From contig CM070576.1 of assembly GCA_036346355.1 (NCBI GenBank), forward strand, positions 52,933,712 to 52,997,711: a stretch of DNA of 64,000 bases, written 5' to 3'. The DNA is from Rhipidocladum racemiflorum. Lineage: Eukaryota; Streptophyta; Magnoliopsida; Poales; Poaceae. This document shows, piece by piece, positions 43,457 to 53,892 of this stretch; the stretch's first letter is position 1, and each line of letters starts with the position of its first letter. A model generated the notes under the pieces. It was given only the letters and a program-made list of their open reading frames with translations. It ran no database searches and was not told the DNA's origin. The translations under genes and the position numbers were made by a program.

Positions 43457-44420
43457 TCAGGACTTCGCAGATCCGTCTTGTGCTTTACGGGATAGTCGTG
43501 GTTCGCACGGACTATCCATCAACTTCTCGAATCGGTCGGGCGTCTGCCGAGCCTGCTTGCTTGGCGGTCGGTCGGCGGCGACCATTCGGCCTTCGCGACC
43601 TGTTTCCCTTCCGCTTCCTTTTGTCGGGGCGGTCGGAGGGGCGCCCGGCCCGAGGCTTTTGTCTTGTGGGCCGTCTTCCTTTCGAAGATGGCCCCACGGC
43701 CTCCTCGCCGGAGGCGTGGTTGGTGGCGATGTCGAGGAGCTCCTTGGTGGTCCGGCCCGCAGCCCAACTTGTGGACCAGGGGCCTCGCGACGTGGTGCCG
43801 TAGAGATGAACGCCCGACGACGTCGGCGTCGCGGATGTCGGGAGCTCATTGCCTTCTTTGGAGAAGCGGCGGATGTAGTCGGAGGGTCTCCATTTGCCGC
43901 TTGCGGCTCTTCAGTCCCAGGAGTTGCCAGGCGCTTGTAATGCGTTCTCGAAATTCCCGACGAAGAGGTTCGGCCAGTCGGCCCACCGCCGATGGTATCC
44001 ATGGCGAGTACTCGAGCCAGGCTCGAGCTGAGTCCGCAAGGTAGATGGGGAGGTACTGGATGATGAAGGAGTCATCCGTCGCTCCCCCTGCTCGGCAGGC
44101 GAGCCGGTAGTCTTCTAACCAGACACTGGGGTTGGTAGCCCCCGTGTACTTGGCTATGTTGGTCGGAGCCCGGAATCTGACCGGGAAGTCGGCGTTGCGG
44201 ATGCGGCGGGTGAACGCGCGCGGCCCAGGACCGTCGAATCCCGGGTCGGGATGGTTGCGTCGCCCGCTATCGGCGACTTGCGAGGGTGCTGCTGCGTCGG
44301 TAGCTCTCCTTCGCGCCTCGAGGGTGGTGCGGAGATCATACTTGTCTCCTAGGCGATGGCGCACTGGGGTGTATGATGCCTGGGGGAGTTCGTGGGGTGG
44401 GGCCATCTTGGCTGGGCTCC
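43457..44420 (-). pseudogene. Gypsy gag (Retrotrans_gag), frameshifted
   Basis: The minus-strand frame gives NPSVWLEDYRLACRAGGATD and IQYLPIYLADSARAWLEYS, which are diagnostic of the retrotransposon gag domain of grass Gypsy elements. The frame shifts soon after, and downstream fragments (DRFEKLMDSPCE) appear in another frame. A putative start is near 44406. Confidence 0.85.
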
Positions 44421-45336
44421 GTCGACCCTGTGAGGGGGAGTGGCCCAGGTGGCCCGAAGTGGCGCCCGTTCGCCGGGAGCCAGAACCTTGGGCGTGCTGA
44501 ACGACAAAGACGCTCTACCGATCCGGAGGTTCTGATAGGTGGCCTTGGCTTCAGGCTCCGTTGGCTCAGGCAGCCCTCGGAGCAGCAGTGCCGCCGCGGC
44601 AATGGTCTGGTTGGCGTGAGGGAAGAACGGAAGGTCGTTCGCTCCTCACCAATTGTCGATGCACTGGCGCCTTGCGCCACGGAGACAGGTGGTGGGTTAG
44701 GTGGCGCTCGATTCGGCCTGGAGCTTGTCGAGCCTCGGCCTTCGAGCTTCTAACTCCTCGTATGGCTGGAGGTCGTGAAGCGTTATGAGTCTTGTGCATC
44801 GTCTTCCCGCCGGGATTCCTCCCGCCGCGCCTCGTCGCGGGAGGAGGGTCCCGACGGTAACGGGTGTGGAGGATGGCTCCGCCGCACCCGTCATATTGCA
44901 CTCGCGGGTGTAGGCCCTTCGAGGGGCACACTCCTTGTCGGAGCTAGAGCCATGGCTGGAGGAATCCGTCAGTAGGTCGTGGAGGGAAGCCTGCCAGAGT
45001 CGCCATGGCCACGAGCCGCGAAGCTCGTGGAGGCGCTCCGCCGCCGCCGCAATCGTAGCGATGTCGCCGGGCGGCGCCGGCAGCGACGGCTCGCCGTGCG
45101 GCCGCATGGGGCCTCGAGGCCGAGGTTGCCGAGGACGCCGCTAATCGCATCCAGGCTTATGGAGGGCGTCCGGTCCCTGACGGCACGGGACGAGACAAGC
45201 TCCCCACCGTAGTGACGATGAAATCGAGGGCGCCAGCGGATCGGCCCCTCGACATCGGCGAATCGTAGTGGGAGGAAGCCATCGAGGAGGAGAATGGGAA
45301 CCGAAGATGAGGATGTCGGTGAAGACGCCGCGAATA

Positions 45337-45354
45337 CCCCTACCTGGCGCGCCA
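45337..45354 (-). other. Primer-binding site of the Gypsy element
   Basis: TGGCGCGCCAGGTAGGGG on the minus strand lies one to two bases inside the right (5') LTR, where the tRNA primer-binding site is expected. This fixes the element orientation. Confidence 0.75.
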
Positions 45355-45355
45355 A

Positions 45356-46242
45356 TCGCCGGTGTTTCGTGCACCAAGAATATTTAATTTATGGTCGGAT
45401 GGGGTCGCGCTCCCTCTCCTCGAATGGTTGACTCAAGGAGCCAAAGATGTATCTTTGGTTCGGCCGAATGTCCCTACTCCGATTAAATGCGGTGTGGATG
45501 TATTGATCTTTGGGAGATGGACAGGGGTGTACAAGCGAGGCGGAGGGTCTACTGTCCGATTCCCTTGATGTTTTCGCTAGGGAGTTGAGGCTACCTAGAA
45601 GGCCTATTTTCTCCGCGCCCCCTCTCGGGCCTGCCCCTCCTTATATAGACGGAGGGCGGAGTTACACTGGAGTTGGGAAAACTACGAGAAAAGGGGCTGC
45701 ACGCCTTGAAATCAGTTCCTGTCTTGTTCGTTCGACCGCCTGCCGTCCGAGGCGAGGTTGGTGGTTCTGTGATAGCGATCTTGCGTAGTGATGTCTGGGT
45801 GGCGTGTCGCGTGGTGCTCTGTCGGCCTCGGTGGCTTTAATGGCGCTTGACTTTGCCTTGGCCTCGGAGGCGGCGTAATCTTCTGCGGTGTGCCAGCGGC
45901 GGGGCGGGCTTGACTTCTTGGTGGCTCTTCGGCGATCTTGGGAAGGAGCCACCTACCTGGCACGGATGCCAGGGGCCCAGCTGCGCACAAGGCAACCACC
46001 GACAACTGGCGTGGGCCTCGCTAGCCGTGTGCGGTGGAGCTTGAGCTTTAATATTAGGCGGTCGGCGCATGCCGACCGCCCGGAACCGGAGTCCGCCGAC
46101 CGTCCGGGGTCGGCCCCGCACAGGTCGGGGCTCGTTCCCCGCGGCCCAAGTACCTTTCGGTGGTGCTGGGCCTTCGCCGTGATAGGTCAGCCCGTTCGTG
46201 CTTCCGGGCTGATGGGGGTACCCATGGCATGGGTACTCGTCA
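45356..46242 (-). repeat. Right LTR (5' LTR in element orientation)
   Basis: Same length (887 bp) as the left LTR. It ends in GGTACTCGTCA, with the inner terminus mutated (TCGCC instead of TGTC). A minus-strand TATA box lies at 45641-45648. Confidence 0.9.
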
Positions 46243-46583
46243 GTAGGATTGAAGGCCGACATATAAGAAAGCAACTCCATAAATCAACTAGCAAAGTAGC
46301 AATTATATTTGTTTTTGATTCTCAAAACACCAGTAAACAAATTATAAAAAGTTGTTTCGGTTTCAGCAAAAACAGACTAACACATGTTAACTAAAATAGT
46401 AATTACCAAAGATCCAACCGTTGGATTGATATGAAATTTTAACTGTAGAAACTAGATTCAGTTTCGAAACTAACCCAAGAAGAATCAGCTCAATCGGATC
46501 TACGGATATAAAGTTATGACCTTTCACAAACTGACTGAATAAGATAATAACAGAAATTTATCATATGGATTGTATTGGACCGA

Positions 46584-46626
46584 ATCTACAGGGTATGCAG
46601 TGGCCCACCCGACATACCCTGTAGAT
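46584..46626. repeat. Perfect 14-bp inverted repeat near possible hAT terminus
   Basis: ATCTACAGGGTATG (46584-46597) and its exact reverse complement (46613-46626) flank a 15-bp spacer. The right arm runs into TCTGCCCCTG ending at 46635, which resembles hAT CAGGGGC ends, so this may be the terminus of the element carrying the TTF-type transposase. Confidence 0.6.
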
Positions 46627-46635
46627 CTGCCCCTG

Positions 46636-47165
46636 GTCGGTGATCCTGCGTCCGAGGAGCATGATAGCCAGTGAATCAAGCTGCGGGCGATCGCGAGGCG
46701 CGGCAAATCAAGTGAGTGCGCAAGCGGCGCGCTGTCGCGATGGGGTAGCATGGGTGCAATGGCGTCGGCGATTTTCCACGCTGCCCGCTGTGTCAGAGCG
46801 TTTCCATACTCTCCGAGCGCGATAGGGATTGAGGAGGGGGTTAGATTTGTAAATGTGCACGAGGAAGTTAGATTTTGCAGAAAAAATAAAAGATCATGGG
46901 GGCTGGATAGACAGTGAACTCGCGAATATGATCCTTCAAATAATTTGCAAAATTAATCTAGCCCTCGACTATAGAAGCAACGACACATGACACATGTTAT
47001 ATGTCATGTTTATATACCACAACAAGATACTGGCAATGCGACGGTGACCTCCCACTGGCCTGCCAAGCTCTTCTTGCTCGTTACCATATTCACCGGCCTA
47101 CCGAGCTGCTGTTGCTCGACATCACGTCTACACTTACTTAATCACTTAATTAACTGCTTATTTAG
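46636..47165. other. Intergenic, nothing recognised
   Basis: A GC-richer first half (to 46830) followed by AT-rich sequence. Small open frames have no recognisable domain. Confidence 0.45.
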
Positions 47166-47168
47166 TTA

Positions 47169-47572
47169 GGCCATGTTTGGATGGGCTAAAACTAATTGTT
47201 AGCTGACTAACGGCTAGAGCTAATTGTTAGTCAGCTAATAATTAGTTCATCTAAAATTAGTCTAGGGTTGTTTGGATACATGGCTAATGGTTGGGCTAAT
47301 TTCTTAGAAAAGTCATGTTTGCCCCTCATAACGGACTGGGGGGTGGACGCACGGGCGAGGAAGTGAGGATAAAGCCCGCGTGAGGGTATTTCAGACTTTT
47401 TTCAGCGTGTTACCTACTATTAGCCCAAATTAGCTCCCCTCCACCAGCTAATGGACTAATTGTTAGCTGAGGGGTTGGCTAAAAATTAGCCCACCTATTA
47501 GTCTTCCTGTTTGGATAGACTAGGACTAATTTTTAGCCAGCTAACAATTAGTCCTGGGATCCAAACATGGCC
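47169..47572. mobile_element. Tourist-like MITE (404 bp)
   Basis: Ends GGCCATGTTTGGATGGGC and (reverse complement) GGCCATGTTTGGATCCCAG are flanked by TTA (47166-47168, 47573-47575). Repeated TAATTGTTAGCTGACTAA-type words fill both arms. Confidence 0.92.
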
Positions 47573-47684
47573 TTAATCACTTGCGTAATTAGTCACATTT
47601 GCTAGCCTACTTGCATGGCTGCTCGACAAGAACCTACGGAGCTACTGTTCTGCGGCACATGATGTCGAGCTTGTTAGAGAGTTA

Positions 47685-47941
47685 CTCCCTCCATCCTGAA
47701 AAAGAAGTTATTTTAGAGTTGTCCTAAGTCAAAGTTTTAGAACTTTATCTACAAATAACTTTTAAACCATTTGGATTGAACACATAAAAGTTACATAAAT
47801 AGATTTGTCATGAAAAGAGCTTTCAAATATTATAATTTCAATGCATTTTATAAATAAAATGCAATAATTTTTAATGGTCAAAGTTGTATTTTGGAAACCG
47901 TATCGATGTCCAAGACGACTTCTTTTTTGGGATGGAGGGAG
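47685..47941. mobile_element. Stowaway-like MITE (257 bp)
   Basis: Ends CTCCCTCCATCC and (reverse complement) CTCCCTCCATCCC lie inside TA targets (47683-47684, 47942-47943). The ends are near-perfect, so this copy is younger than 11928-12187. Confidence 0.93.
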
Positions 47942-47943
47942 TA

Positions 47944-49640
47944 CCACGGTACGAGAATGTGACCTTCTTCATCCTGTGGCCACATCTCATATTTGGCCGG
48001 GCATAGACGTCCGAGTCTCGGTTGCATGGGAGGCCCTGGCGCCCTGCACACACAAGGAACTTCTAAATTCCAATGCTCCCCCTCCAAAGCAGCCATCTCT
48101 GTGTGGACGTCGCCTCGTATGTGCAGTTTCCGTCCGGGTATCCTCGTTAGCGCAGAATGCTTCTCAAGCACCAGGCTGGGACTTGCAGACGGAACAGAGC
48201 GCTAAAGATCACAGCATGAGCAATACGGCGAATATTAACTTCGCCGATCGATACGGCAGCTGCTTTTATGCTGTTCTTATACAGACGCAACAGTACTAGG
48301 TTGGTACTGCTAGTATTATTAATAGCACGGAAAAGTTGGTTCTTGAAGAATCGGCAGGGGCAGATTAATAGTACTGGTTTGCACGGCAGAGGAGCTGGGA
48401 CTTGGGAAGCGCGAGGAAAAAGCTCGACAGGCAAAAAGCAAAGCGGGTGGAAAACGTGGAAACCGGCTGCCGCGTACGTGCCTTGCACCGCGAAATCGTT
48501 GCTTGCGCCCATGGCGCGTCGCGGCACCAACGGGCTGGCTGCAGGATGCTATTTGCTGTCCCAGTGTCCTGTCCGTGAATAAAATGAGTGAGTGAACTAG
48601 GTCCCCGGCAACTTGCTGAATCTTTTGTTTTTTTAAGTCCTTTACGTATATTATTTTTTTGTCAATCTAGTCAATAAATTTAGAAAAATAACCTTACCTC
48701 CAACCGTAAAAGCATTGACATACGTGTCATATACCACCTTTGTACCACAGCAAGCGGCTGGCCAGCGGTAGCACGAGCGACCGTGACAGGAGTTTAGGTC
48801 CGAGCTAGGGGAGTGTGGAAAGACAGGGTACCGCGGTACCCAAACTCGGCAGAAAGGGGAGCTACGGTGTAACGACTTGCTGTGAAAAAAGACTAGGTTT
48901 ATAATTTCATCTTAAAGGAGACAAAAAATGAATTTTCTTTTTGTACAAGTGACCCAATAAGGCATAGCTTCTCACTTTTTTTTTTCGTCTCTTCACAAGC
49001 ATCTCTTCTCCTAGCTGGTGATATACAGCTGTGTATCCAATCCAGTTTCGTTTAGTGCGTCTTCTTTTGGTAGAGGCTTTGCCTAGGCTAAGGTACATAT
49101 GTACAAATGGGAGAGAACCACGAGAGGACGATAAGGTTTGCTTTGGAATTAGAAGCAATGCTAGCTCACACGCTTCAGGGCTCATACGACTACAACGGTG
49201 GTAGAGGCTATCTGCAAGATTTTGACCTTGCAGGCGCAAAATTGTCGCAATCTGGGGCCGACGGTAACGCACCACGTCAGAGAATATAGCTAGTGCAAAC
49301 CACGTACAGCCGGAGCCAGGATAGCGCTACAGTTTATGACAAAGTCCCGACGCCCGAGCGTCGCTAACTATTTTCCCAGTGCAGAAATTAAATCGCTCAG
49401 GGGACCAACTGGCCAATCCCGTGCCGTGCATACATACATCGTACATGTGCAAACAAAACGCCTCATCTATTAGACTAATGAGAGGTAAATTTGCCTATTT
49501 TCACACGACTACAAGATCTCCAGATGCCATACGCCCAGCAATTCGTCGCAGGACAACTCTATCTGTAGATTGAAGATAGGAAGTACTTGTCCCATACAAC
49601 CACGAGTGTACCAGTTGGTAATCTGGCAAACCGGACGCCC
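47944..49640. other. Intergenic, no gene supported
   Basis: Open frames of 100-140 codons occur on both strands but overlap one another and contain no known domain. No transposon boundaries found. Confidence 0.4.
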
Positions 49641-49646
49641 AAACCA

Positions 49647-49973
49647 GAGTTCACAAAATCGACGAAAATCGTGTGAATTTTGTCCATATCACCGTGATCT
49701 GGTTTCAAATACCAGTCTATAAATCGGTCCAATTCAAAAAAAAATAACGTGTCACAAACCGGTCAAAAATCAGTGGAAATGACGAAAATCGCTCCAAAAA
49801 ATCGACCGTTAAAGTTCAACAAGTCTGTCGGTTTTCCACAAAAATCGTTGACTTTTGCTTTTTTTTTTAAAAAAAAAAAATAAATTTAAAATTTATACAA
49901 TTTCTAGTGATTTTCGGTACCGATGTAGTAACGAATTTCGTATATATAACAGTAGGGTGACCCCTGATCCACT
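49647..49973. mobile_element. Degraded hAT element (CAGGGTTCAC family)
   Basis: The left end CAGAGTTCACAAAATCGA and interior words (GACGAAAATCG, CAAACCGGTCAAAAATC, GTTCAAC) match 7361-7771 and 33250-33672. The right end AGGGTGACCCCTG is mutated and no clear TSD remains. Confidence 0.65.
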
Positions 49974-50740
49974 CTCCAATCTCCACTACCGAGAAGCCGA
50001 ATGGAAGCGCGCGAGTTGCAACGCGCGACCGCAAGGCTGCGGCGATGAGCTTCTACGGGGCCAGCCACATCGAGGGCGGCACGGGAAGGGTAAGCCGTGC
50101 GCCGCGCGTACACCCACCCACCACCGATTAGACCCATCGATGCACACACACGTCGGATGATCAGGCGGAGTCGTGGCGCCAACGCTTGGGCTGTTCCACC
50201 AGCTGACCAGCACTACACGGGCACGGCGCGGCCAACGCTTGGAGTGTTCCACCAGCACCACACGGGCACGGCGCGGCCGACGCTTGGGCTGTTCGGGTGG
50301 TGGCCTGCCTGCTGGTGGGCGTCGGTGCGCCACGAATGGCGTGTATCTCGACCGTAGAGCGCGGGTGGAGCAGCCTGCCGGGCCGGCGCGGCGGGACGGG
50401 CGCGCGACAGATTCGGGAGGATTCCCATCTTGGGCTTCCGCATGCTATGGGCTCGAGTGGGGAAGGCCCAGCAGCGGTATGGGCTTCGAAGTTGTAGGTC
50501 CATCTGCGCTGGTTGGTGCTCCTTTTCGCTGGGCCGTCTCTCGTTCACGAAGCACGGGAGTTTGCCGTTTCTGCCGGTGATGCGTCACATCTGGGATTCC
50601 GGGGGTACGATTGTACAAGTTCGAATCAAACGGTGCGAAATCCCAGGACTCCAAATGCTTGGTACAATGGCTCCGAGGCTAGTTTTACGTGCCTATCCAG
50701 GGATTCAGATCCTCTGCCTTTGTTAGTGTAAATGCATGGT
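49974..50740. other. GC-rich stretch with short tandem duplication
   Basis: At about 50183-50300 a 45-53-bp unit (CACACGGGCACGGCGCGGCC, preceded by TGTTCCACCAGC) is repeated two to three times. Overlapping open frames on both strands (about 100-135 codons) reflect GC content; none is recognisable. Confidence 0.5.
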
Positions 50741-52069
50741 GCATTTTGACCTGACAGGTTAAAGAAATCTGAGGAAAAATTCTCAGACTAAAATGAAAAA
50801 CCGAACTGGATTACCCGGATTAGTTCGGATTTTCGGTTAACCAAAATATAAATAAACATTATGTATATTATTTTTTTTCCTTCTCATATTGCAACATAGC
50901 GCAGACATAAACCCAAACAATATCATATGTCATTATAATATAAGTATAGTCAAATATATGAACATAAACCAAAAAAAAACAAAAATAATTGATCAATCCA
51001 ACTCTATTGACGATGGATGTTCAATTTCGGTCTAAAAATAGCCACCCTATTGACGATGGATTGTTCTCGACTTCTCGTGTCATCCAAGCGACACAGCAGT
51101 GACAAAGCTTGGTGGAGGTTGGTGGTGTTACTACTACCCGCGCGTGACCACGCTTTATCTCGTCCATAGTATTCCATGACTTTTAGCTAAGATAGTACTA
51201 CCGCATGGGCAAGCATATGTGCGGCCCTTGCAACACGACAACTCATGCGACAGAGTGTACAGGGGCGATAAAGTGGATGGTACATCATACATGCAGTGCG
51301 ATGGATAAGAACTAAGTTTTATTCACTGCTGTATATTTTAGATAATGGAAGAATATGTCTCTGCATACTGCTGTATATACTTTATTTTTTTTCTATCTGC
51401 GAAGATACCGCACTATGCTTCTCAATTTCTCGTAATCTCAGCTGACAACTTGGCATGTCTGCATTACAATTTGGAACTAATCCCTATCCCTATCTTGGTA
51501 GCAACTAGCAACTCAGTTAGTTCTGGCGAACCACTTTTCGCTATGCTGCTCCCTGCTGAACAATGGACTGATCACGATTTCACGAGCATGTGGCAGCATA
51601 TGTAAACCGGCTAGGACAACTCCACTCCAAGTCCCAAGTATTTTTTTTTTCCTGTTCCCAACAAGTTTATATCGCTCCTGCCATGCTCCGTAAAACTATT
51701 GCTTCAACCAAATGCTAGTATTTTCTTTTGCAAGATTTCTGACCAAAAAACCGCACAAACTACTGCTGACTTGGTGTTCTTCCGTGTCTGAAGAAAACCT
51801 GTGAGCAAACGACCCCATGCATTTATCAACCCCCAGATGGATTTTACTAGAGAAGCGCTCATCTCAAAGACCATGCTTTTTTTACACAAGAACACACAAG
51901 GGTTACCACCTCGCCAACATCCCTCTCAAACCAAGACAAAACCTCACGGGTAACAAGAGAGCACAGCAACCACCAGGAGCAAGCTAGGCTAGATCGATCA
52001 TACAAAACATGGCACTAGTGGTATGTCCATAACCCCGCACTACTCTCTCGCCGAGGAGCACGCATACGC
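50741..52069. other. AT-rich intergenic, ending in the GASA-gene 3' UTR
   Basis: No gene or clear repeat boundary. The last ~100 bp are presumably 3' UTR of the minus-strand GASA gene. Confidence 0.5.
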
Positions 52070-52663
52070 TCACGGGCACTTGGTCTTGTTGCCGTGCGTG
52101 GTCCAGTCCGTGTAGCACTTGCCGCAGGTCTCCTTGTTGCCGGCCGTGCCCGCCGGCACGCAGCGGCACACGCCGCAGCACGTGAGGCACGCCCGGCTGC
52201 ACACGTTCTTGCGCGAGTGCTCGCTGCACCGCACGTCGCACGCGCCCGCGCAGTCTGCATTAGTCCGCACGCACAAACGTCATCACACACACAAGCAACA
52301 CAGGAACAGCATGCCATGCACTAGTCTACGATCATACTATGACATATCCTCTCTGAATGTCGCACTTGCTATTGGTACGCAGCAGTAGCTTGCATGCAGA
52401 ATCGATGGACATATCATACCTTTGCCCGGGTCTACGATCTTGTGGGGAGGAGGCCCCACGGGAGGAACCGGAGCGTAGTCAGCAGCCTACCAACCAACCG
52501 ATAAGGTCCAGAGCAAAGTCAGCCATGAGAGCAAGAATGCAGCTGGTTTTCATACCATCTCGATGCATAATATGATCAACCAGCTAAGCTTCCTTACCTT
52601 GATGGTGCCGAGTAGGAGGAGAGACGCCGCCAAGGCGACCACTGCAAGCTTGCCGAGAGACAT
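52070..52663 (-). CDS. GASA/Snakin-type cysteine-rich secreted peptide
   Basis: Exons: 52663-52598, 52486-52420, 52254-52070, with GT/AG junctions and matching phases; 105 aa. Residues 1-22 (MSLGKLAVVALAASLLLLGT) form a signal peptide, followed by a short Pro-rich spacer (APVPPVGPPPHK). The C-terminal ~60 residues carry the 12-cysteine GASA signature: C-x3-C-x3-C, then C-x3-C-x2-CC-x2-C-x-C, then C-x2-C and a final KCP. GASA proteins are gibberellin-responsive extracellular peptides linked to growth, redox and antimicrobial activity. Which role applies here cannot be read from sequence. Exon layout (signal peptide / linker / GASA domain) is normal for the family. Its promoter is short, because a Mutator-like element sits just upstream of the TATA box. 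Confidence 0.95.
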
Positions 52664-52758
52664 GGTGCCTCGGGAGTCGGGACTGGCTAGAGCTAGAGCT
52701 TTCGTGAGCTATACGATGGAGAGGAAGCCTTGAGTGGCGACGCTGGGCAGTGAGAGGG

Positions 52759-52765
52759 TTAAATA
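52759..52765 (-). promoter_or_regulatory. TATA box of the GASA gene
   Basis: TATTTAA on the minus strand (in CTCTATTTAACCCTC) lies about 96 bp upstream of the ATG, a normal TATA position with a 5' UTR of about 65 bp. The 52807-53286 insertion begins some 40 bp upstream of it. Confidence 0.7.
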
Positions 52766-52806
52766 GAGCAGGCTAGCCAAGTGAAGACTGGAGACTGGAG
52801 TGTTGT

Positions 52807-53286
52807 GGCAAAATAGCTCAAATATACAACATATGAACTAAAATTTCAAAAATATACAAGAAACAATAAAAATCGCAAAAATACCCCTGGCTCCCGCCGC
52901 GCCACGTGGCGGCCGCCACGCCCCATGGCGGCAGCCAAGTGTCGCCATCTTGCGCTGCCACCTGGCAAAAAATTGCAACCAGCAAAAAACAAAAAAAATA
53001 AAAAAAATGGGGGGGCTGGCTGCCGCCGTGCGGCGTGGCGGCAGCCAGCCGTGTGCGTGTTGCTGTGTGTGTGTGTGCTCTGTGTGTGTGCGTGTGTGTG
53101 TTGTGTGTGCATGTGTTGTGTGTGTGCGTGTGTGTTGTGACACTGCAGGGCGGCGTGGCGGCAGCAGAGCGGCCGTGGCGTGGCGCTGCCACGGCGTGGC
53201 CGCCACGTTAGTTTTGTAAATTTTTTTTTTAGTTGTATATTTTTGATATTATGTATTATAGTGTTGTATAGTTAGGCATTTTTTCC
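52807..53286. mobile_element. Mutator-like MITE upstream of GASA gene
   Basis: Identical 9-bp TSDs GAGTGTTGT (52798-52806, 53287-53295) bound it, the length expected for Mutator. Arms are imperfect inverted repeats about 100 bp long: left GGCAAAATAGCTCAAATATA with TCAAAAATATACAA; the right, in reverse complement, starts GGAAAAAATGCC and has the same TCAAAAATATACAA. Both continue into GCCACG(T)GGC(GG)-rich sequence. The centre holds a TG microsatellite. No transposase. Confidence 0.88.
53050..53145. repeat. (TG)n / (TGTGTGCG) microsatellite
   Basis: Interrupted GT repeat with GCGTGTGTG variants in the centre of the Mutator-like element. It produces spurious Cys/Val- or His/Thr-rich frames. 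Confidence 0.9.
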
Positions 53287-53295
53287 GAGTGTTGT

Positions 53296-53700
53296 AGGCT
53301 TGTGTAGCGTGGCACTGTGGCAGTGATGGGGCTTGTCAGGGTGGTCACCATGGTCGTGGTCAAGGCGCCAGGTTGGCTCCAGCCTCCAGGGCAGGGCGCG
53401 TCCAGTGGAGTAAGTGGCCTGTGACCGCGCTGCCTCGCCCAATCGCCTCGGCACGTACCGGCATCAGTAATTGGGTGGAGTAAACGGGATTAATTTGTCC
53501 CCCTCGACAGGGTGCCGCACCTGCCCCTGATTACAGGAACACAGGCGATTCCAACCAAGAATTGTTTTCTAGTATTTCGTTCTAGGTCAGTAGGTGTTTT
53601 TACGCGGTTAAGTAAAACAAGGTCTATCTCTAACCCTCGTTCGGAGCATTAGAATTTTTCTTGACTTAATATAAGAATTATTATTTCATGTAATACAAGA
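53296..53700. other. Intergenic, nothing recognised
   Basis: Unique-looking sequence, possibly distal promoter of the GASA gene displaced by the insertion. Confidence 0.4.
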
Positions 53701-53716
53701 AAAACTATCCTATCCT

Positions 53717-53876
53717 TGTGAGACGTTTTTTTATGTTTCCTGTTTGTTGAAGGCTTTGAGAGTGTGCGAGGGAGATGGTGAAGAACATTTTATTTTGTGA
53801 TTGTTCTGGACTTTGTTTCAATCGGTTTTAGTAAAATGGAACTGGGACATCGGTCTTTGATGTCATCTTGATCTAA
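53717..53876 (+). mobile_element. 5'-truncated LINE insertion (160 bp)
   Basis: Only the 3' tail of a LINE is present. It ends with AAATGGAACTGGGACATC and TCTTGATCTAAAA, the same tail as the LINE at 1-966. A perfect 16-bp TSD AAAACTATCCTATCCT flanks it (53701-53716 and 53877-53892). Truncation at the 5' end with a long TSD is the hallmark of target-primed reverse transcription. Confidence 0.88.
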
Positions 53877-53892
53877 AAAACTATCCTATCCT

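Larger units (their letters stand above)
40918..46242 (-). mobile_element. Gypsy-like LTR retrotransposon, gag-protease only (non-autonomous)
   Basis: Two direct LTRs of about 887 bp (40918-41804 and 45356-46242) and 5-bp TSDs GTAGG (40913-40917, 46243-46247) bound a 5.3-kb element. Minus-strand orientation is shown by gag, by the LTR TATA boxes (reverse complement of TTATATAG) and by a primer-binding site TGGCGCGCCAGGTAGGGG immediately inside the right LTR. Only broken gag and retropepsin-like sequence is present in the 3.55-kb interior. No reverse transcriptase, RNase H or integrase motif is visible, so it must have moved using another element's enzymes. The LTRs differ by many substitutions and small indels. 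Confidence 0.9.
40456..46290 (-). pseudogene. hAT transposase (TTF/zf-MYM-like type), split by a Gypsy element
   Basis: The C-terminal part reads through RRLAEFYPNNINSG, LELQLANYINNIRLDDRF and the dimerisation core LLVTTTSVERVFSAI-x8-LGN, ending at 40456. This is the hAT family whose proteins are often annotated as TTF-type zinc-finger proteins. The coding exon is interrupted at 40913-40917 by an LTR retrotransposon. The frame continues on its other side (MSAFNPTD, at about 46248-46280), so the two halves were one exon. Further upstream the frame is lost and no N-terminal domain is seen. Terminal repeats of this hAT are uncertain; a CAGGGGCAGATCTAC-type end at about 46635 is a candidate. Confidence 0.82.

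Noticed and set aside
41158..45377. Many 100-200-codon frames on both strands in the Gypsy element
   Set aside because: Most are shadows of the broken gag-protease or GC-rich LTR sequence; only the stretches with gag or protease motifs were kept.
52838..53219. Cys/Val- and His/Thr-rich frames upstream of the GASA gene
   Set aside because: Generated by the TG microsatellite and GC-rich arms of the Mutator-like element.
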